From Allobosea sp. WAO (lineage in GTDB: Bacteria; Pseudomonadota; Alphaproteobacteria; Rhizobiales; Beijerinckiaceae), in contig NZ_JXTJ01000010.1 of assembly GCF_001509835.1 (NCBI RefSeq), positions 305,042-369,041 of the forward strand: 64,000 bases of DNA, given 5' to 3'. The translations under genes and the position numbers were made by a program. The notes under the pieces were generated by a model. The model saw only the letters and a list, made by a program, of their open reading frames with translations. It made no database searches and was not told the DNA's origin. How positions within the stretch are numbered: the first letter of the stretch is position 1; the number at the start of each line of letters is the position of its first letter. Positions 25,181-33,491 of the stretch are shown here, piece after piece.

Positions 25181-26251
25181 ATGACAGAGAGCTTTTCTGG
25201 CAAGAACGTGCTGGTCGTCGGCGGCGCCGGCTTCGTCGGCTCCAATCTGGTCAAGCAGATCCTGAGCGAGAAGCCGCGCAAGCTGACGATCGTCGACAAC
25301 TTCCTCTCGGCCGATCCGGTCAACGTGCCGAACGACCCGGTCGTGAAGCTCGTCTCCGGCCCGATCACCAGCGACCGCATCCTGGCCGAGCTCGATGGCG
25401 ACCTCGACTACGCCTACCATCTCGCCTGCTTCCACGGGAACCAGTCGTCGATCCATGACCCGCTGATGGATCACGAGAACAACACCCTGACGACGCTGAA
25501 GCTCTTCGAGCGGCTGAAGGACATCAAGACGCTCAAGAAGGTGGTGTATTCGGCGGCCGGCTGTGCAGTCGCCGCCAAGACCTTCGACGGCGCCACGGCG
25601 ACCGACGAGGACGCGCAGGTCTCGCTCTTCCACGACAGCCCGTACTCGATCTCGAAGCTGATCGGCGAGATGTACGGCAATTACTATTTCACCCGGCACG
25701 GATTGCCTTTCGTCAAGGCCCGCTTCCAGAACGTCTACGGCCCGGGCGAGATCCTGGGCGCGGGACGCTGGCGCGGCACGCCGGCGACCGTCTGGCGCAA
25801 CGTCACGCCGACTTTCATCTGGAAGTCGCTGCATGGCGAGGCGCTGCCGGTGGAGAATGGTGGCATCGCGACCCGCGACTTCATTTTCGTCGAGGACATG
25901 GCGCGGGGCCTGATGGCCTGCGGCCTCAAGGGGGAGCCGGGAGAGATATACAATCTCGGTTCCGGCGCCGAAGTTTCGATCCGTGAGCTCGCCGAACGGA
26001 TCAATGCCGCGACCGGCAACGCGACGCCGATCGCGCTGACTCCGGCACGTGACTGGGACCGCTCCGGCCAGCGCTTCGCCGCCACGGAGAAAGCCCGCGA
26101 GAAGATCGGCTTCGTGGCGCAGGTCCCGCATGAGGAGGGCATCCGCCGCACTGTTGCGTGGACGCAGGCCAATAGGGCGACCGTCATGCGCTGTATGATG
26201 AACCATGCGCATTTCGTCCCGGAGGTGCGTGCCTATCAGCAGGCGGGCTAG
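25181..26251 (+). CDS. NAD-dependent epimerase/dehydratase (extended SDR), third member
   Basis: A 356-residue extended SDR with VGGAGFVGSN at 13-22, DNFLSADPVNVP, and a SPYSISKLIGE catalytic Tyr-x3-Lys. RFQNVYGPGEILG is the usual sugar-binding region. It is more distant from the two preceding SDRs, with an insertion around RWRGTPATVWRNVTP. It probably converts an NDP-sugar, for example as a C4-epimerase or dehydratase. The gene closes the AsnB-SDR-SDR-SDR run. A small hairpin lies about 25 bases downstream. Confidence 0.92.
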   Translation: MTESFSGKNVLVVGGAGFVGSNLVKQILSEKPRKLTIVDNFLSADPVNVPNDPVVKLVSGPITSDRILAELDGDLDYAYHLACFHGNQSSIHDPLMDHENNTLTTLKLFERLKDIKTLKKVVYSAAGCAVAAKTFDGATATDEDAQVSLFHDSPYSISKLIGEMYGNYYFTRHGLPFVKARFQNVYGPGEILGAGRWRGTPATVWRNVTPTFIWKSLHGEALPVENGGIATRDFIFVEDMARGLMACGLKGEPGEIYNLGSGAEVSIRELAERINAATGNATPIALTPARDWDRSGQRFAATEKAREKIGFVAQVPHEEGIRRTVAWTQANRATVMRCMMNHAHFVPEVRAYQQAG

Positions 26252-26525
26252 GTCGCCACGATCCGGCTGGGCGAAGTGACGATTCATCCTTTCGTCACGG
26301 CGCCCGGTTCATCGGAGAAGTGAGTTTCGCTTTTCGGCCCCTTGCTCTAGGGATGTCGTCTGAGTCCGAGCGCCACGGCGCCTTCCGTCTTCGGGCGGAA
26401 TTCACAGGTTCCCCGTTTCATCGCAGCTTCGGCAGGCGAGCCGGTATCCGCCTGATCCGAAGCTGCTCTGTTCCTTCGTTTTATCGCATTTTCTTCATGC
26501 GAGCGGGTGCTCACCTCGCTCGAAA
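26252..26525. other. Intergenic region, 274 bp
   Basis: It holds a 7-bp stem hairpin, gtgacga (26276-26282) with tcgtcac (26292-26298), without a T-run, so it is a weak candidate terminator for the epimerase operon. The rest (26300-26520) is T-richer and probably carries the promoter of the following glycosyltransferase genes. No gene is supported. Confidence 0.4.
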
Positions 26526-27779
26526 ATGCTCTTGAGGTATCTCGTGTCGAGAGGCCAGGTCAGCGCCGTCGGGAGCCCAGCCGCCGATCCGGAGGATCGA
26601 CGTTCGGCCGTCGTGATCTCGCTCTCCCACATCGCCAACGATCCTCGGGTCTGTCGTCAGCTCAGGGCACTGAGCGATGCCGGCTGGTCGGTGACCTCGG
26701 TCGGCTATGGCGCAGCTCCGAAGGGCGATCCGAGCTGGCGCCATGTGCAAGTGCCGGAGCTGGAGCATGACGCCAGGCCCTTGCGGCGCGGGTTGCGAGT
26801 GCTCGGCTTGCTGGCGGCACGCCTGTGGCCGGGGATGGCGTTGCCGATCTGGCACGGGCAGCCGCGCCATCGCGCCTTGATGGAGGCCGTGGCCGGCCTG
26901 CCGGCCGCGGAACTCATCGTCGCGAACGACTATACCGCCTTGCCGGCGGGGACCGCGCTGGCCGCTCGAACGCAGGCGCGCCTGGTCTACGACACGCACG
27001 AATACGCGGCGGGAGAGCGCGACGAAGAGGCCCGCTGGCGGTTGCTCTATCCAGCCTACATCCGGGCGATTGAACGGAGCGGCATCGAGGCAGGCGCCGC
27101 GGTCACGACAGTGTCCGAAGGGATCGCAGTGCGGCTCGCGGCCGACTACGGCATCACGCAACCGGCGGTCGTGCGCAATCTGCCATTCTACCGGTCGGTG
27201 CCGGGGCGCAAGGCGGCTGCCGAGCCGCTCGTCCACTACCATGGCGTGATCGTGCCGGGCCGCGGTCTGGAAACCTTGATCGACAGCGTGCGCTTGTGGC
27301 GGCCCCAGTTCCGGCTGAGGATCCAGGGGCCGAGCGCGCCGGATTATCTGGAAGAGCTCAAGGCGAGGGCACAGCAGAACGGCGTGATGGACCGCATCGT
27401 GTTCGCTCCGCCTGCGCCCGCCGATGGACTCGTCGCCTCCGCATCCGAGGCGGATATCGGCATCCATGTTCTGCCCGGTTTCAGCCATCAGAACAGCTAC
27501 GCGCTTCCGAACAAGCTGTTCGAGTACCTGATGGCGGGGCTCGCAGTCGTCGTGACCGATCTTCCAGAGATGCGGCGCATCGTGGCCGGCAGGGGCGTCG
27601 GCGAGCTCGTCGAAGGAGAGAGAGCCGATGCGGTCGCCGCAGCCGTCAACGCTATGGGAGCCGCCGAGATCGAGGGGTATCGGCAGGCTGCCCTGGCGAG
27701 CGCCCGCGAACTTTGCTGGGAGCGCGAGAAGGACAGGTTCCTCGCCGTCTGCGGGCCTGTTCCGTCGAAGCGGGGCTGA
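26526..27779 (+). CDS. Glycosyltransferase family 4
   Basis: A 417-residue GT-B glycosyltransferase. The N-terminal acceptor domain contains SLSHIANDPRV and VYDTHEYAAGERDEEARWR. The C-terminal nucleotide-sugar domain includes HGVIVPGRGLETLID and ALPNKLFEYLMAGLAVVVT. It closely resembles the minus-strand enzyme at 39832 (DTHEYA / DSHEFATEEHADNMRWR; PNK-(L/I)-FEYLMAGLAVVVT), so both belong to one subfamily. It acts in the cytoplasm on a lipid-linked glycan, with unknown linkage. The exact N-terminus is uncertain because the first 25 residues are not conserved-looking. Confidence 0.88.
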   Translation: MLLRYLVSRGQVSAVGSPAADPEDRRSAVVISLSHIANDPRVCRQLRALSDAGWSVTSVGYGAAPKGDPSWRHVQVPELEHDARPLRRGLRVLGLLAARLWPGMALPIWHGQPRHRALMEAVAGLPAAELIVANDYTALPAGTALAARTQARLVYDTHEYAAGERDEEARWRLLYPAYIRAIERSGIEAGAAVTTVSEGIAVRLAADYGITQPAVVRNLPFYRSVPGRKAAAEPLVHYHGVIVPGRGLETLIDSVRLWRPQFRLRIQGPSAPDYLEELKARAQQNGVMDRIVFAPPAPADGLVASASEADIGIHVLPGFSHQNSYALPNKLFEYLMAGLAVVVTDLPEMRRIVAGRGVGELVEGERADAVAAAVNAMGAAEIEGYRQAALASARELCWEREKDRFLAVCGPVPSKRG

Positions 27780-27936
27780 CATGCCGTGACAAGCGGCGGG
27801 AAGTTTGTTAGTGACCGCGCCGGCCGCATCGCGCCAGGAGGGTGCCCGGCTTTGCTGACGGCGCCCCGGCATTACCTATGCAAGCATCGAAATGGACGGT
27901 CGAGACAATGCGCTTGTGCGTGATCGCGGAGCGGCC

Positions 27937-29187
27937 ATGAAAGTCCTGATGCTGTCACCCGATGCGCAGATGATCGATCGGCGCATCTTGCAGGAAGCTC
28001 GCACGCTGCTTGCAGCCGGCCACGATGTCGACTTGCTGAGCGGCTTCGAGTGCCGCGAGCCAGACGCCTATGAGGACCGCGGATTGCGGGTCAAGCGCTA
28101 CCGGTACGACTGGCAGGACAGGCGCCGCGAGCGCTTGCGCACTCAACTTGGCCCGGTAGCAGGCCAGATCGCTTGGCCGTTCGTGCGGCTTGCGAACCGG
28201 GCCCTGGATGGCGCGAACGCGTTCGAGGCCTTTGTGCTGGAGAAGGTCCTGCAACACAGTTTCGACGTGGTGCACGTCCATGATTTCCCGATGCTACGCA
28301 CAGGGGTCATGGCAGCCAAGGCACGCGGCGTGCCGGTGATCTACGATTCGCACGAGTTCTACCCGGTGCAATCTTGCTTCTCGCCGGAGGACCAGAAGCG
28401 TTACCTGGCGATGGAGCGAAAGCTCGTCCGGGATTGCGCGCAGGTGATCACCGTCAACCCCTATATCGCACGTATGCTCGCCGAGGCCCACGATACGCCG
28501 GAGCCCGAGGTCATCCTCAACGCCTGCGAAGTTCCCGAGACCACGTCGAACGATCTCGACAGCGAGGAGCGCAGGCGACGGCGCGTGGAGAAGGGCCTGC
28601 CGCCGGACGCATTCATCTTCGTCTACCAGGGCTGGCTCTCGCCGGAGCGAAACCTCGAGCCGATGATCGAGGCGATGGCGGCGCAGCCGTCGAGTGTCGC
28701 CCTGCTCGTGGTCGGCTATGGCGACTATCTCGCCACGCTGGAACAGCTCGCGGAGACGCACGGCGTCCGTGACCGCGTCATTTTCTACGGCCGCGTCGAA
28801 AGCGACGATCTGCCGGCTCTGACGCAGCTCTGCGACGTCGGGATCATCCCCTATCGTGCCGTCGACGAGATGCATCGCTACTGCAGCCCGAACAAGCTGT
28901 TCGAGTTCATCTCGGCCCAGATCCCGATGCTCGCCAGCGATCTGCCCTATCTGCGCGATGTGATCGCCGGCCATGAGATCGGCTGGCTGGGCAACCTCGA
29001 GGAGCCTCTCGGCTTTGCGCGGTTGATGCAGCAGGTCATAGCCGATAAGACCGGCATCGCCGCGGCGCGACGCAACCTGCCCAAAGCAGCGGCCGAGCTG
29101 AATTGGGACGTGGAAGGCCGTAAACTGGTCGCGATCTACGACCGGCTCGCAATGATGGCGAAGACAGAAAAAGTCGCGAGCAGATGA
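27937..29187 (+). CDS. Glycosyltransferase family 4
   Basis: A 416-residue GT-B enzyme. The ATG at 27937 starts MKVLMLSPDAQMIDRRI, the typical GT4 beta-1 strand, so I prefer it to the upstream in-frame ATG at 27892. VHVHDFPMLRTG and IYDSHEFYPVQS mark the acceptor domain. VYQGWLSPERNLEPMIEAM and YCSPNKLFEFISAQIPML mark the donor domain. Its stop overlaps the start of the ABC permease (ATGA), tying it to polymer export. It probably adds one sugar of the repeat unit or a terminal sugar at the cytoplasmic face. Confidence 0.9.
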   Translation: MKVLMLSPDAQMIDRRILQEARTLLAAGHDVDLLSGFECREPDAYEDRGLRVKRYRYDWQDRRRERLRTQLGPVAGQIAWPFVRLANRALDGANAFEAFVLEKVLQHSFDVVHVHDFPMLRTGVMAAKARGVPVIYDSHEFYPVQSCFSPEDQKRYLAMERKLVRDCAQVITVNPYIARMLAEAHDTPEPEVILNACEVPETTSNDLDSEERRRRRVEKGLPPDAFIFVYQGWLSPERNLEPMIEAMAAQPSSVALLVVGYGDYLATLEQLAETHGVRDRVIFYGRVESDDLPALTQLCDVGIIPYRAVDEMHRYCSPNKLFEFISAQIPMLASDLPYLRDVIAGHEIGWLGNLEEPLGFARLMQQVIADKTGIAAARRNLPKAAAELNWDVEGRKLVAIYDRLAMMAKTEKVASR

Positions 29188-29969
29188 CCGGCCCGATCAA
29201 GCTGATATATGACTATCGCCATACCTTGTACGCCACCACGCTGAACGATGTGCGTGGGCGCTATATCGGTTCGACGCTCGGCTTGGCCTGGATGGTGCTT
29301 TATCCGTTCCTGTTCCTGTCGATCTATGCGGTGGTCTTCACCGTGATCCTGCGGGTTCGGCTGGAGCAGTACACCTCGATCGATTATGTCCTGATGATCT
29401 TCGCGGGACTGATCCCCTTCATCGGCTTTTCAGAAGCGCTGAGCGCCTCGACCTCGGCCGTGATCTCGAACAAGGGCCTGCTGCGCAACACCATGTTTCC
29501 GATCGATCTCATCCCGGTGAAAGCCGTGCTGGGCGCGTCGGTCACCATGAGCGTCGGCCTGATTGGCTTGATCCTGTCGCTCTGGATCAGCGGGCGCTTC
29601 TTCTGGACGCAATTCCTGATCATTCCGATCTTCCTGCTGCAATTGATCTTCTCGATCGGAGTCGGCTGGCTGATCTCTGCCCTGACAGTGTTCTTTCGCG
29701 ATCTCGTGCACATCATCGGCGTCGTGATCATGTTCCTGATGCTGGTGTCGCCGATCGGCTACACGCGCGAGATGATCCCGCCTGGAATGAAGCCGCTGAT
29801 GGCCGTCAATCCGCTCTACTACATGATCGACGTCTATCGCGGTGTGCTGTTTTTCGGTGAGGTTCCGGTCGGAAGCCTTTTGATGCTGACCGTGCTCGCC
29901 TTCGGCTTCTATCTGCTGGGCTTCTTCTTTTTCAATCGGCTCAAGCCCGTGTTTGGCGAATATGTCTGA
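29184..29969 (+). CDS. Polysaccharide ABC transporter permease (Wzm-like)
   Basis: A 261-residue permease with six predicted transmembrane segments and an ABC-2 fold. The N-terminal cytoplasmic part, DVRGRYIGSTLGLAWMVLYPFLFL, is the hallmark of Wzm/KpsM-type exporters. It forms the membrane channel that moves a lipid-linked finished glycan across the inner membrane with the ATPase encoded next. It overlaps the preceding GT4 by four bases, and the ATPase start lies within its last codons, so all three are co-translated. Its presence identifies the export route as ABC-dependent rather than Wzx/Wzy. Confidence 0.95.
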   Translation: MTGPIKLIYDYRHTLYATTLNDVRGRYIGSTLGLAWMVLYPFLFLSIYAVVFTVILRVRLEQYTSIDYVLMIFAGLIPFIGFSEALSASTSAVISNKGLLRNTMFPIDLIPVKAVLGASVTMSVGLIGLILSLWISGRFFWTQFLIIPIFLLQLIFSIGVGWLISALTVFFRDLVHIIGVVIMFLMLVSPIGYTREMIPPGMKPLMAVNPLYYMIDVYRGVLFFGEVPVGSLLMLTVLAFGFYLLGFFFFNRLKPVFGEYV

Positions 29970-31695
29970 AACTGCGATCGAAGTTACGAACGTCTCGCGG
30001 GTCTTCCGGCGCTACCAGCATCCGCGCTACCGGATCATGGAGCTTTTCGGCCTGCCGATTCCGAAAAGCGGATATGACGAGTTCCAGGCGCTCGGCGACA
30101 TCAATCTCACGGTCAACCGTGGCGAGCGCGTCGCTCTGATCGGGCGCAACGGTGCCGGCAAGAGCACCTTGCTGAGCATCATTTGTGGCCGTCTGCTGCC
30201 GTCGTCCGGGGATGTCCGCGTCAATGGCCGCATCCAGGCGCTTATGGAGCTCGGCACGGGATTCCACCCCGACTTCACGGCGCGCGAGAACGTCATCGCC
30301 ACCTTGGCCATGAACGGGATCACGGGCCGCAAGGCACGTGGGATGGTCGACGATGTCATCGATTTCGCCGAGCTCGAAGACTTCCAGGACCAGCCGGTCA
30401 AGACCTTCTCTGCCGGCATGTATGCGCGCCTCGCCTTTTCGGCTTCGACGGCGATCGAGCCCGACATCCTCATCATCGACGAGGTTCTAGGGGCCGGCGA
30501 CGCCTATTTCGCTTCCAAGAGCGCCGAGCGCATGCGCCGGCTGACGATCGATACCGGCGCTACTGTCCTGTTCGTCAGTCATGACATGTCCAGTGTCGAG
30601 CGCTTGTGCGAGCGCGCGATCTGGATCGATCATGGCCGCAGCATCATGGAAGGCAGCGCACTCCAGGTCAGCAAGGCCTATTACGCCTCGGTGCTGAAAT
30701 ACGAGGAGGAGCGGCTTTCGGTTCGGACGCAGCAGGCCAAGAAGCGTATCCGGAAACGCGCGGAGACCCGGCCGGCTGAGGATGTCGAGATCGCCTTCCG
30801 CCGGGACGGCTCGGACGGTGAGGCCCCGGCGATCGCCCGCATTGTTCTGCGCGAAGGCGAGGGGGAGCTCGCGGTCCTCGATTTGGGGCAGGCCGAGCAG
30901 CAAGAATCGATGAATGGCTTCCAGGTTGCAGCTTGGGGGGAGGCGACCACGGTCGACGGGCTTGCCTGTCGGAAGCTGGCGCCTGCGACCGCTGCCCCCG
31001 CTCCGTCGATCGCCCTGCGCATCCCAGAAGCCGTCACCGAACCGCGATTGGAGGTGCTGTACCGGCCGGGATCAGCTTCTTCAGTCCAGGTCGTTCTCAA
31101 GCGGCAGGAAACGGAGACGGAGCTCGGCCGGATCGAAGCGAATACCGATGCCGGCTGGCAGACCGTGGACTTCAGCGCGGGGATTTCTCAGCCCGCCGAT
31201 GCGGATACGGAAGCAGATTCGCAGGATACGGCGGACGATCGATGGGAAACGCCGGACGGGCGCATCATCGATATCGTGCCCGCCGATGCGGCAGGGGAAG
31301 AGAAGTTCGTCTTCGGCTTGCGCGAGCCCGTCTTCTTCAGGATCGATTTCGACTCGGGCGCTTCGTTAGATCGCTTCTGGCTTGCACTGATCATCTACGA
31401 CGCTAAAGGGAACCGCGTTTATTTCGATGCGCTGGAAGCCCCTGCGATCGAGAAGGGCAAAGGTTATCGATATCTTGCCGGAATTCCGGATTTCTGCCTT
31501 CGCCAGGGCGATTACGTTTTGAGTGTCGATTTCCTCAAGGAGTTTTCGTTCCAGACCGTTCCCGGCGTCCGGTTTCCCTTCATCGCGCATTGGGACCGGT
31601 CCGTCTTTTTCAAGGTTGACGAAGGGTATCGCGGTATTGTTGATCTTGGCTTGGTGGCCATGAAAGCCAGTGTTAAAGTCGAAGAGAGACAGTAA
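29962..31695 (+). CDS. Polysaccharide ABC transporter ATP-binding protein (Wzt-like) with extended C-terminus
   Basis: A 577-residue ATPase. The Walker A motif GRNGAGKST is at 61-69, the Wzt-type signature TFSAGMYARLAF at 148-159, Walker B DILIIDE at 168-174, and a D-loop and His switch (LFVSHDMSSVE) follow. After the roughly 240-residue nucleotide-binding domain there is a long extension. About 270-430 is beta-rich with an acidic Asp/Glu/Thr linker, and about 435-577 fits the Wzt C-terminal glycan-binding domain (FFRIDFDSGASLDRFWLAL...). Such C-terminal domains recognise the modified non-reducing end of the glycan before export. The extra middle segment is unusual. The ATG at 29962 overlaps the permease end. 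Confidence 0.94.
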   Translation: MSETAIEVTNVSRVFRRYQHPRYRIMELFGLPIPKSGYDEFQALGDINLTVNRGERVALIGRNGAGKSTLLSIICGRLLPSSGDVRVNGRIQALMELGTGFHPDFTARENVIATLAMNGITGRKARGMVDDVIDFAELEDFQDQPVKTFSAGMYARLAFSASTAIEPDILIIDEVLGAGDAYFASKSAERMRRLTIDTGATVLFVSHDMSSVERLCERAIWIDHGRSIMEGSALQVSKAYYASVLKYEEERLSVRTQQAKKRIRKRAETRPAEDVEIAFRRDGSDGEAPAIARIVLREGEGELAVLDLGQAEQQESMNGFQVAAWGEATTVDGLACRKLAPATAAPAPSIALRIPEAVTEPRLEVLYRPGSASSVQVVLKRQETETELGRIEANTDAGWQTVDFSAGISQPADADTEADSQDTADDRWETPDGRIIDIVPADAAGEEKFVFGLREPVFFRIDFDSGASLDRFWLALIIYDAKGNRVYFDALEAPAIEKGKGYRYLAGIPDFCLRQGDYVLSVDFLKEFSFQTVPGVRFPFIAHWDRSVFFKVDEGYRGIVDLGLVAMKASVKVEERQ

Positions 31696-31697
31696 AG

Positions 31698-33377
31698 ATG
31701 CGGCGCGTGCTTCTCCTGTCGCATGTCCGTCCCGGACATGCGAACACCTCTTTCGAGCACGAGGCTGCGCTGGCTAATCATAAGGACGTTGATGTCCTTG
31801 TTATCAGTCCGCTGGATTTTCGCTTTCTTCCAGATGAGATACGTCAATTTGACGTATTGATCATACATTATTCGATTATCAGTTTTTCGCGTAACTATCT
31901 CAGCAAGGAAACCCGCGATGCTATTCGTGGCTTTCCGGGGCTGAAGGCCATCTTCATTCAAGACGAGTACCGTTTCGTCAACGACGCGGTCGATGCGATG
32001 ATCGATCTCGGTGTGGATGTCCTCTTCACTTGTGTGCCCGAGCCTGCCGTCCCTCTGCTCTACGGCCGCCTGCGCAAGCGCGGGGTTCGTATCGAGCAGA
32101 CTCTCACCGGCTATGTGCCGGACGACCTGATCGGTCGGGACAAGCGGCCTCTGCGAGAGCGCACCTTGGATCTGGTCTATCGTAGCCGCCCGCTCCCGGC
32201 GATCCTCGGAGCGCTCGGCTTCGAGAAGGTGCAGATCGCAAAGGGGATTCGGGAACTCGCCCCGCGGTACGATCTGAAGGTGGACGTCGACTGGCGGGAG
32301 GAGGCGCGCATCTATGGCGAGGGCTGGAACGCTTTCATGGCCTCGGGGAAGGCCGCGCTGGGAACCGAGAGCGGCGCCAGCATCTGCGATCTGACCGGGG
32401 ATCTCGATGCCGCCATGACGTGGTATCTCGCGCGCAACCCCACTGCCGGTTATCCCGAGGCCCATCGCGATTTCCTTCATCCGTTCGAAGGTAACGCGGT
32501 CATCAACACGATCTCGCCGCGCGCTTTCGAAGCAATTGCGCTCGGAACCGTTCTCGTACAGTTCCCCGGTACCTATTCCGGTATTCTGGAAGCCGACGAA
32601 CATTATATCGTTCTCGAAAAGGACTTTTCGAACTTGGACGAGGTGTCCGAGCGGCTGCGGGATGTCGACGATCTGGAAAGAATGGCGACCCGCGCCTATG
32701 ACGATATCGTCCGCTCGCGGGCCTATTCGTACGATGCATTTGCGGAGCAGGCTTACGCGGTCCTGCGCGAGGAGTGGGAAACCCGGATCTATCGTGCGCC
32801 GGTGCCGCTGCCCGCATTGCCGGGCTGGCAGCGCCCTGCGACGTCAGTGCCCGAGCGGGATTTGCCTGAGGACTGGCGTGCAGCCATGGCCAGCGTGTTT
32901 ACGCGACCGGTCGACTTGGCCTTGGCGAATGCCGGCGCGAGCTTGTCGTCGACCGCCGCCTTTTTCCCGCGGCCGCACGATCTCGACTACCTTCTGCGCG
33001 AAGGAACGGGCGATGGCTATGCCGCGGCCTTGCCGGATCAGGCACTTCCCCAGTCGCTGATGCTCGATCTCGGACGGGCTGCCGCGATCTCCTCGATCGA
33101 GATCGATTGGTACAACGAGGAGAACCGCCCGGCTGCGCTGTCGATCAAGGTTGCCGATGAAGACCAGGATTTCTCGATCGTCCTCGAGGACGAGCAGGTT
33201 CCGGTAGAGACCAAGCTGCGTTTGGGCGGGCGGACGACGCGGTGGGTGCAGATCACGGTTCACGCCTTTCATGGCCAGGGGCGCCTTCTGGTCAAAGGTC
33301 TGCGCGTCTTCGAGGCCGGCGGCCACCTGGTCGATTTCGGTGTTGCGTCTCTCAATTCCGTGGGACGTCGCCCCTAG
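31698..33377 (+). CDS. CgeB-like glycosyltransferase with C-terminal discoidin-like domain (paralogue B)
   Basis: A 559-residue protein starting two bases after the ABC ATPase stop. Residues 1 to about 370 are a CgeB-like GT-B enzyme, paralogous to 19748: GTESGASICDLTGD, ISPRAFEAIALGT, YSGILEADEHYI, KDFSNLDEV and a terminal YSYDAF. Residues about 440-555 (LMLDLGRAAAISSIEIDWYN...WVQITVHAF...LLVKGLRVFE) look like an F5/8 type C (discoidin) carbohydrate-binding module. A sugar transferase tethered to a binding module could extend or cap the same polymer that Wzt recognises. The first 200 bases are noticeably A+T-rich compared with neighbours, hinting at separate origin. Confidence 0.85.
   Translation: MRRVLLLSHVRPGHANTSFEHEAALANHKDVDVLVISPLDFRFLPDEIRQFDVLIIHYSIISFSRNYLSKETRDAIRGFPGLKAIFIQDEYRFVNDAVDAMIDLGVDVLFTCVPEPAVPLLYGRLRKRGVRIEQTLTGYVPDDLIGRDKRPLRERTLDLVYRSRPLPAILGALGFEKVQIAKGIRELAPRYDLKVDVDWREEARIYGEGWNAFMASGKAALGTESGASICDLTGDLDAAMTWYLARNPTAGYPEAHRDFLHPFEGNAVINTISPRAFEAIALGTVLVQFPGTYSGILEADEHYIVLEKDFSNLDEVSERLRDVDDLERMATRAYDDIVRSRAYSYDAFAEQAYAVLREEWETRIYRAPVPLPALPGWQRPATSVPERDLPEDWRAAMASVFTRPVDLALANAGASLSSTAAFFPRPHDLDYLLREGTGDGYAAALPDQALPQSLMLDLGRAAAISSIEIDWYNEENRPAALSIKVADEDQDFSIVLEDEQVPVETKLRLGGRTTRWVQITVHAFHGQGRLLVKGLRVFEAGGHLVDFGVASLNSVGRRP
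31839..31857. repeat. 19-bp perfect palindrome inside a coding region
   Basis: The arms atacgtcaa (31839-31847) and ttgacgtat (31849-31857) are exact reverse complements around one central t. The palindrome lies within the A+T-rich start of the CgeB-like gene. It could be a protein-binding site or coincidence. Confidence 0.5.
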
Positions 33378-33491
33378 CACGCCGGTGGCGAACGCAATGG
33401 CGCCGACGCTATCGTTTTCGCAGGCTACCCGGGTATGAGCAGTAAGCTGCTGTCGGCGGCGTTTCCAGTGTCAGCCTAGGCGAGGAAGAAC

